Assembly: GCA_964470965.1 (NCBI GenBank)
Contig: CAYYIS010000072.1
Coordinates: forward strand, 1-18,899
Reading direction: 5' to 3'
Length of the DNA: 18,899 bases
Origin: CAYYIS01 sp964470965
GTDB taxonomy: Bacteria; JAAXHH01; JABIQT01
A program made the translations under genes and the position numbers. Of the stretch, positions 15,404 to 18,899 are shown piece after piece; position 1 is the first letter of the stretch, and each line of letters starts with the position of its first letter. The notes beneath the pieces were generated by a model that was given only the letters and a program-made list of their open reading frames with translations, made no database searches and had not been told where the DNA came from.

Positions 15404-16846
15404 ATGTTCAGGACTGGCGTTGGTAAGATCTCGGAACCGTTGGTTTGGCACCTATGGCGGCAGCACCTACCGAAATGCAGGCCCCTGCGACTGACGGACG
15501 GCAGGCAACTTCGGGTGCTGGCCGCCGGCAGATTCAACAGGGACAGCGGACCGGACTTTCTGGACGCGCGGCTCACATTCGGTCCGGGACAACCGGTGAA
15601 AGGGGATGTGGAGATGCACCTGCATCCGACCGACTGGCTGCGTCACGGCCATACGGCAGACCCAAGGTACAATGCCGTTGCACTCCACGTGGTCATGTGG
15701 AATGAGGAGGGGCTCACGGTCGTCAAGCAGAACGGGCAATATGTGCCCACACTGGTTCTTTCCGACAATCTGACAGAAGACTTCGAACGGTTGCAAAAGC
15801 AATATGAGAGTCGAAAGGAATGGGATAGTCTACCGCAAGAATTTCCCTGTGCCCGGATGATTCGCCATAGGCCCGATGCACACACTATCGATATCCTGGA
15901 GAAAGCTGGATGGGACCGTTTCCTGGCCAAGGTCAGATTCCTCGACACTCGAATGCAGCGTGTTTCCCCTGAGCAAACACTGTATGAAGGTCTGATGCGG
16001 GCGGGTGGATATTCAAAGAATAAGGAATCCTTTCTGGAATTGTCGCAAAGGCTTCCGCTTGCAACAATTCGGGAGTACGCGAAACCGTTACCGGAACGAG
16101 AGCGGGTAATCTCAATACAGGCTTTATTGTTCGGTACCGCCGGACTCCTCCCTTCCCAAAGCGAACGCCATGAACCTGTAAGCGATGACCCTTACGTTTT
16201 AGAACTGGAATCCCGGTGGGCATCTTTCAGTTCCGGGCACCGGGTCCGTCCTATGTCACAGACCTCATGGCAGTTTTTCCGATTGCGCCCTTTCAACTTC
16301 CCAACGATCCGGCTGGCGGGCATGAGTTATCTCATAAGGTCAGCCATCGAATCCAGGTGTGGAAACCGCTTGCTGCATACCGTATCCACTATCTCCTCTT
16401 TCACGGATGGGGAGGGATTAAAACAGCTAAAGAAAGACTTGGATGGGATGTTAGAGCAGGATGAGAGTGATTATTGGACGACTCATGTGGTACTGGGCGG
16501 AAAGGAAGCAAACGGCAGATGCGCATTGATCGGCCTGGGGCGACGGCAGGAAATGATGGTTAACGTGATTCTGCCGTTTTTGTATGCATGTGCTCTGAAG
16601 GCAGGTCAAGTCGGGGATCAGGAAACGATTTACGGAGTGTATTGCAAACATCCGAAAACGCCGGAACATAGCACTATAACATCTATGGTCGAAAATCTCT
16701 TCGGAAGGCTCGACAAACGGACCCGATTGATCGATTCCGCCCGGCTACAGCAGGGGCTGCTTCACATAAATCAACAGACCTGCTACGAAAAAAATTGCGA
16801 GCAGTGCCTGTTGATCACTCCATCAGGTGTGAATGACCCACCCTAA
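15404..16846 (+). CDS. DUF2851 family protein
   Basis: A 480-residue cytoplasmic protein of the DUF2851 family, function unknown. Family blocks are clear near the N-terminus: NRDSGPDF (45-52), GDVEMHLHPTDW (67-78), the histidine pair H81/H83, and YNAVALHVV (89-97). The acidic and histidine residues in these blocks look like an enzymatic metal site, possibly of a nuclease-like fold, but that is inference. The C-terminus has three cysteines, C460-x4-C465-x2-C468, that could bind a metal. Start ATG 15404 has a strong GAGGAG 4 nt upstream. The gene begins just past the terminator of the previous operon, so it needs its own promoter, which I could not place with confidence. It converges with the outer-membrane protein gene. 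Confidence 0.88.
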   Translation: MFRTGVGKISEPLVWHLWRQHLPKCRPLRLTDGRQLRVLAAGRFNRDSGPDFLDARLTFGPGQPVKGDVEMHLHPTDWLRHGHTADPRYNAVALHVVMWNEEGLTVVKQNGQYVPTLVLSDNLTEDFERLQKQYESRKEWDSLPQEFPCARMIRHRPDAHTIDILEKAGWDRFLAKVRFLDTRMQRVSPEQTLYEGLMRAGGYSKNKESFLELSQRLPLATIREYAKPLPERERVISIQALLFGTAGLLPSQSERHEPVSDDPYVLELESRWASFSSGHRVRPMSQTSWQFFRLRPFNFPTIRLAGMSYLIRSAIESRCGNRLLHTVSTISSFTDGEGLKQLKKDLDGMLEQDESDYWTTHVVLGGKEANGRCALIGLGRRQEMMVNVILPFLYACALKAGQVGDQETIYGVYCKHPKTPEHSTITSMVENLFGRLDKRTRLIDSARLQQGLLHINQQTCYEKNCEQCLLITPSGVNDPP

Positions 16847-17178
16847 CGGGACCACGTCAGCTCGATGTTCAGCCAGGCATGAACTTTCCTGAAACGGGCG
16901 CTCCGGACAGTGCCCAGATTGCGCGCACATACCCTTTGCGTGAATTATAGGCCGTGAAACCCAGATGGTCATGTGTGTGACCTCCATTTCACGAATCCGA
17001 AATCATGCGCCTGAGAAAGTTATTAACCTGAATTAATTGGCGCCAATTGCGTTACTTACCCAGAATGGTCATCAGGAATGGTCTCAACCTCTACGCTCCG
17101 GGCGGCTCGTTATAAACATGCGTCAGTTCATACCCTATGCCTTCCGCGGGTGCAGCAGAGCCAGACAGCGAACCGTCG
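16847..17178. other. Convergent intergenic region, 332 bp
   Basis: This stretch lies between the 3' ends of the DUF2851 gene and the outer-membrane protein gene. It contains an inverted repeat GGTCA/TGACC with a 6-nt loop (16967-16982) and a perfect 14-bp palindrome (17035-17048), neither followed by a T run, so no classical terminator is evident. The part at 17091-17178 is open on the minus strand as a possible shifted C-terminal extension of the outer-membrane protein. Confidence 0.5.
17035..17048. repeat. 14-bp perfect palindrome
   Basis: AATTGGCGCCAATT is fully self-complementary. It is placed between two converging genes rather than in front of a start codon, so a repressor-operator role is not obvious. 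It may be chance, a protein-binding site or part of a weak bidirectional hairpin. Confidence 0.6.
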
Positions 17179-18750
17179 CTAAAAGATATCCCGATAAAGA
17201 AGTACCAGAATCCTGGGTTTGGTCCCGAAATCATGCAGGTTTTGCGCAACCTGGACGGTTGCGTATACGATATTGCTGGAGATAGACAACCCAACACCCG
17301 CGTTACTGCGTAGATCGGAGTAGCTTTCGGGAACCTTGAGCGGCACGATCGGGTTCACCCTGGTCCGCAATGTCGGTAGGCCGAGTACATTCCGACCGGA
17401 TGCCGCTGAAAAGAATGCCGTCCCTGTATCGAAAAATGTAACAAGACGTATATCCCAACTAACATAAGAATCTTTACGCAAGGTCTTAAGCGGTAGTTGG
17501 TATTCTGCATTTATTACGAGTAACCTGTCACCGGCATATTCAAATTTCCCGAATCCTCGGAGACCACTGTAAGTGCCGAGTACATAAGATCGCTGGAGGG
17601 GCAGCGGTGCACTTGACCCGGCGAATTTTAGACGGAAATTTAGTTGGTGTCCATGCCACTCGCTGTAGCGCTGGAGCATGATATCGTATCGTGTGAACTG
17701 AAAATCACTGCCCAACGCCTCCGCCGCACGTTCCACCTCTGCCTCCATGTACCAACCGTTATCCGAAATCTGCCGCGTATCCAGGCGCACGTTACCCGCT
17801 ATACTGTGTATATCCCCTTCATCGATATCGGGATTGACTCGAAAACCACGGTTATGACCGAACAGGGCGAACGGATTGTGGGTACCCAGATTCCGATAGG
17901 CATCATGTTGATACGATACCCCGATCGTGATTTTTTCATGCAGCTGCCGTCGCACGCTTGCAGTGAAACCACGGCGCAGGTGATAGTTATACAGATCGTT
18001 CGCGGTCAAAAACGCAAATAGCGAATTCTGCCCAATGGGGATGTTCCAATTGTCGTTCGTGCGGGTAATCTTGTAACCGTCCAGTTTAAAAGAGAGGGCT
18101 TTTTTTCCGATCAACGGCAATTTTATACTGGCCTGATAGTCCAGGTACCCGTGGTTATTCGTGACCGTCGGTACCCACAGAGTGCCGGTGATATCCGGAT
18201 ACCGTTCCTGCTTGTCGGATACAACGCCAAGGGTCAAACCGAAATCATGCCCCCGGACCCTGTTGAAACGCCAACTGCCGGCCACATTCAACTTCACAGG
18301 TTCAGGTACTTCCGGGCGCAACACCCAGCCTCCGCTGTGCCTGGTCACAACATAGCGATCGCTGGTCTCCAGGCGCCGCCCCTTCACTGATGCGTGTTGT
18401 GAAGCATAAATGTGCCCGTTCACCACGGTCACATCACCAGAAATCTCAGATTCACGTTGTAATGAGGCACTCCCGTCAATCACGAGCAGCTCGCCTTCGA
18501 TACGTCCGCTAATAAAGGCATTGCCGCCCACCACCGCTAAGTGCCCGTCGATGGTTTCGCCCTTTTCTAATGTGAATGTACGCTCCTCGACACGCATTCC
18601 GGGGCGATTGAGCATGGATTCGAGGGTATCGGTGGATATCGATAAATCGCTCCGCCCCGTGTTCACGACCATCTGGGCGAAACTGAGGTCGACATAGAAA
18701 ACGAACAACAGGAGGGTGAGCATGCATCCGTAATAATGTATTGATTTCAT
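17179..18750 (-). CDS. Outer-membrane protein: bactofilin-like beta-helix segment fused to a BamA/TamA-type barrel
   Basis: A 523-residue exported protein. Residues 1-25 form a signal peptide (hydrophobic core 10-20, cleavage plausible after FAQ). Residues ~60-124 are short-period, Gly-rich repeats with alternating valine/isoleucine (HLAVVGGNAFISGRIEG, ELLVIDGSASLQRESEISG, DVTVVNGHIYASQHASVKG), like the polymer-forming/bactofilin beta-helix. From ~150 to the end are amphipathic beta-strands of a surface-antigen (Bac_surface_Ag, BamA/TamA/Omp85) barrel, including the conserved GLRGFG at 396-401 and NAEYQLPL at 414-421. No POTRA domain is present, so a canonical insertase role is doubtful; a porin, adhesin or surface-display role is possible. 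The last strand reads KPRILVLLYRDIF, but another frame encodes a more typical end (see findings). Start ATG 18750 has only a weak AGGG upstream. Confidence 0.82.
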   Translation of the reverse strand: MKSIHYYGCMLTLLLFVFYVDLSFAQMVVNTGRSDLSISTDTLESMLNRPGMRVEERTFTLEKGETIDGHLAVVGGNAFISGRIEGELLVIDGSASLQRESEISGDVTVVNGHIYASQHASVKGRRLETSDRYVVTRHSGGWVLRPEVPEPVKLNVAGSWRFNRVRGHDFGLTLGVVSDKQERYPDITGTLWVPTVTNNHGYLDYQASIKLPLIGKKALSFKLDGYKITRTNDNWNIPIGQNSLFAFLTANDLYNYHLRRGFTASVRRQLHEKITIGVSYQHDAYRNLGTHNPFALFGHNRGFRVNPDIDEGDIHSIAGNVRLDTRQISDNGWYMEAEVERAAEALGSDFQFTRYDIMLQRYSEWHGHQLNFRLKFAGSSAPLPLQRSYVLGTYSGLRGFGKFEYAGDRLLVINAEYQLPLKTLRKDSYVSWDIRLVTFFDTGTAFFSAASGRNVLGLPTLRTRVNPIVPLKVPESYSDLRSNAGVGLSISSNIVYATVQVAQNLHDFGTKPRILVLLYRDIF

Positions 18751-18794
18751 AAACCCTGATCCGGTCTACCCGCACATCGATTTCTGACGTTCTA

Positions 18795-18824
18795 ATTTTA
18801 GGTTCACAAGAGTATGATTGTCAA
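18795..18824 (-). promoter_or_regulatory. Sigma-70-like promoter for the outer-membrane protein gene
   Basis: On the minus strand there is a perfect TTGACA (18824-18819), an 18-bp spacer, and TAAAAT (18800-18795; 5 of 6 matches). The predicted start near 18788 leaves a leader of about 38 nt to the ATG at 18750. A second TTGACA on the plus strand (18868-18873) has no good -10 element before the window ends. Confidence 0.6.
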
Positions 18825-18899
18825 GGCCTTTTATCAATTGGAATACGTTGGAATCCGGGGATGAAAATTGACAGCCGTTTACATGAATCGGAGATCAGG

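Noticed and set aside
16967..16982. GGTCA/TGACC hairpin as a terminator of the DUF2851 gene
   Set aside because: The stem is only 5 bp and no T run follows on either strand.
1..18899. CRISPR arrays, tRNA or rRNA genes, insertion sequences, phage or defence genes
   Set aside because: No regularly spaced repeats, cloverleaf sequences with a TTCGA-type T-loop, transposase or integrase motifs, or known defence domains were recognised on either strand. The ankyrin and TPR proteins alone do not justify a defence call.

Overview
The window looks like a chromosomal segment of an uncultured, Gram-negative-type bacterium of moderate GC content, most likely from the FCB side of the tree (a Latescibacterota-like or related lineage). 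The evidence is indirect: an outer-membrane BamA-type beta-barrel protein, a DUF2851 protein (a family I associate with Bacteroidetes/Chlorobi relatives), two large multi-membrane-span proteins of the DUF6785/DUF6784 type (a family I recall from Latescibacteria-like and planctomycete-like genomes), and a UbiA/UbiE/UbiX set that fits menaquinone synthesis. No rRNA, tRNA, phage, insertion sequence or CRISPR array was seen. The taxonomic placement is inference.

Left part (1-7391): a transport block. It opens with the 3' end of one DUF6785-type membrane protein, convergent with a small ankyrin-repeat gene. Then come a single-domain cupin gene and, on the minus strand, a three-gene sugar ABC importer operon (binding protein, MalF-type permease, MalG-type permease; no ATPase nearby) read from a good sigma-70-like promoter. 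Divergent from it is a complete second DUF6785-type membrane protein. The two DUF6785 paralogs therefore bracket the cupin and the sugar importer.

Middle (7474-10707): a small TPR protein, then a 936-residue DinG/XPD-like helicase with a 4Fe-4S cysteine set. Its N-terminal ~150 residues look like a DnaQ-type exonuclease fold that has lost its catalytic acidic residues. A ~550-bp stretch follows without an intact gene. It holds a coding-like, high-GC3 reading frame (10859-11122) broken by one in-frame TGA.

Right-centre (11258-15360): a probable operon ubiA - ubiE - ubiX - nth - DapA-like aldolase, ended by a clear intrinsic terminator. The first three supply prenylation, C-methylation and the prenylated-flavin cofactor for quinone (probably menaquinone) synthesis. 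nth is base-excision repair, and the aldolase-family protein has no assigned job.

Right end (15404-18899): a DUF2851 gene and, converging on it, an outer-membrane protein that joins a bactofilin-like beta-helix segment to a BamA/TamA-type barrel without POTRA domains. Its last beta-strand may be affected by a frameshift. I did not find a defence system or other clearly undescribed multi-gene system. The points most worth a second look are the pseudo-exonuclease helicase, the bactofilin-like/BamA fusion, the paired DUF6785 proteins and the interrupted frame before ubiA.
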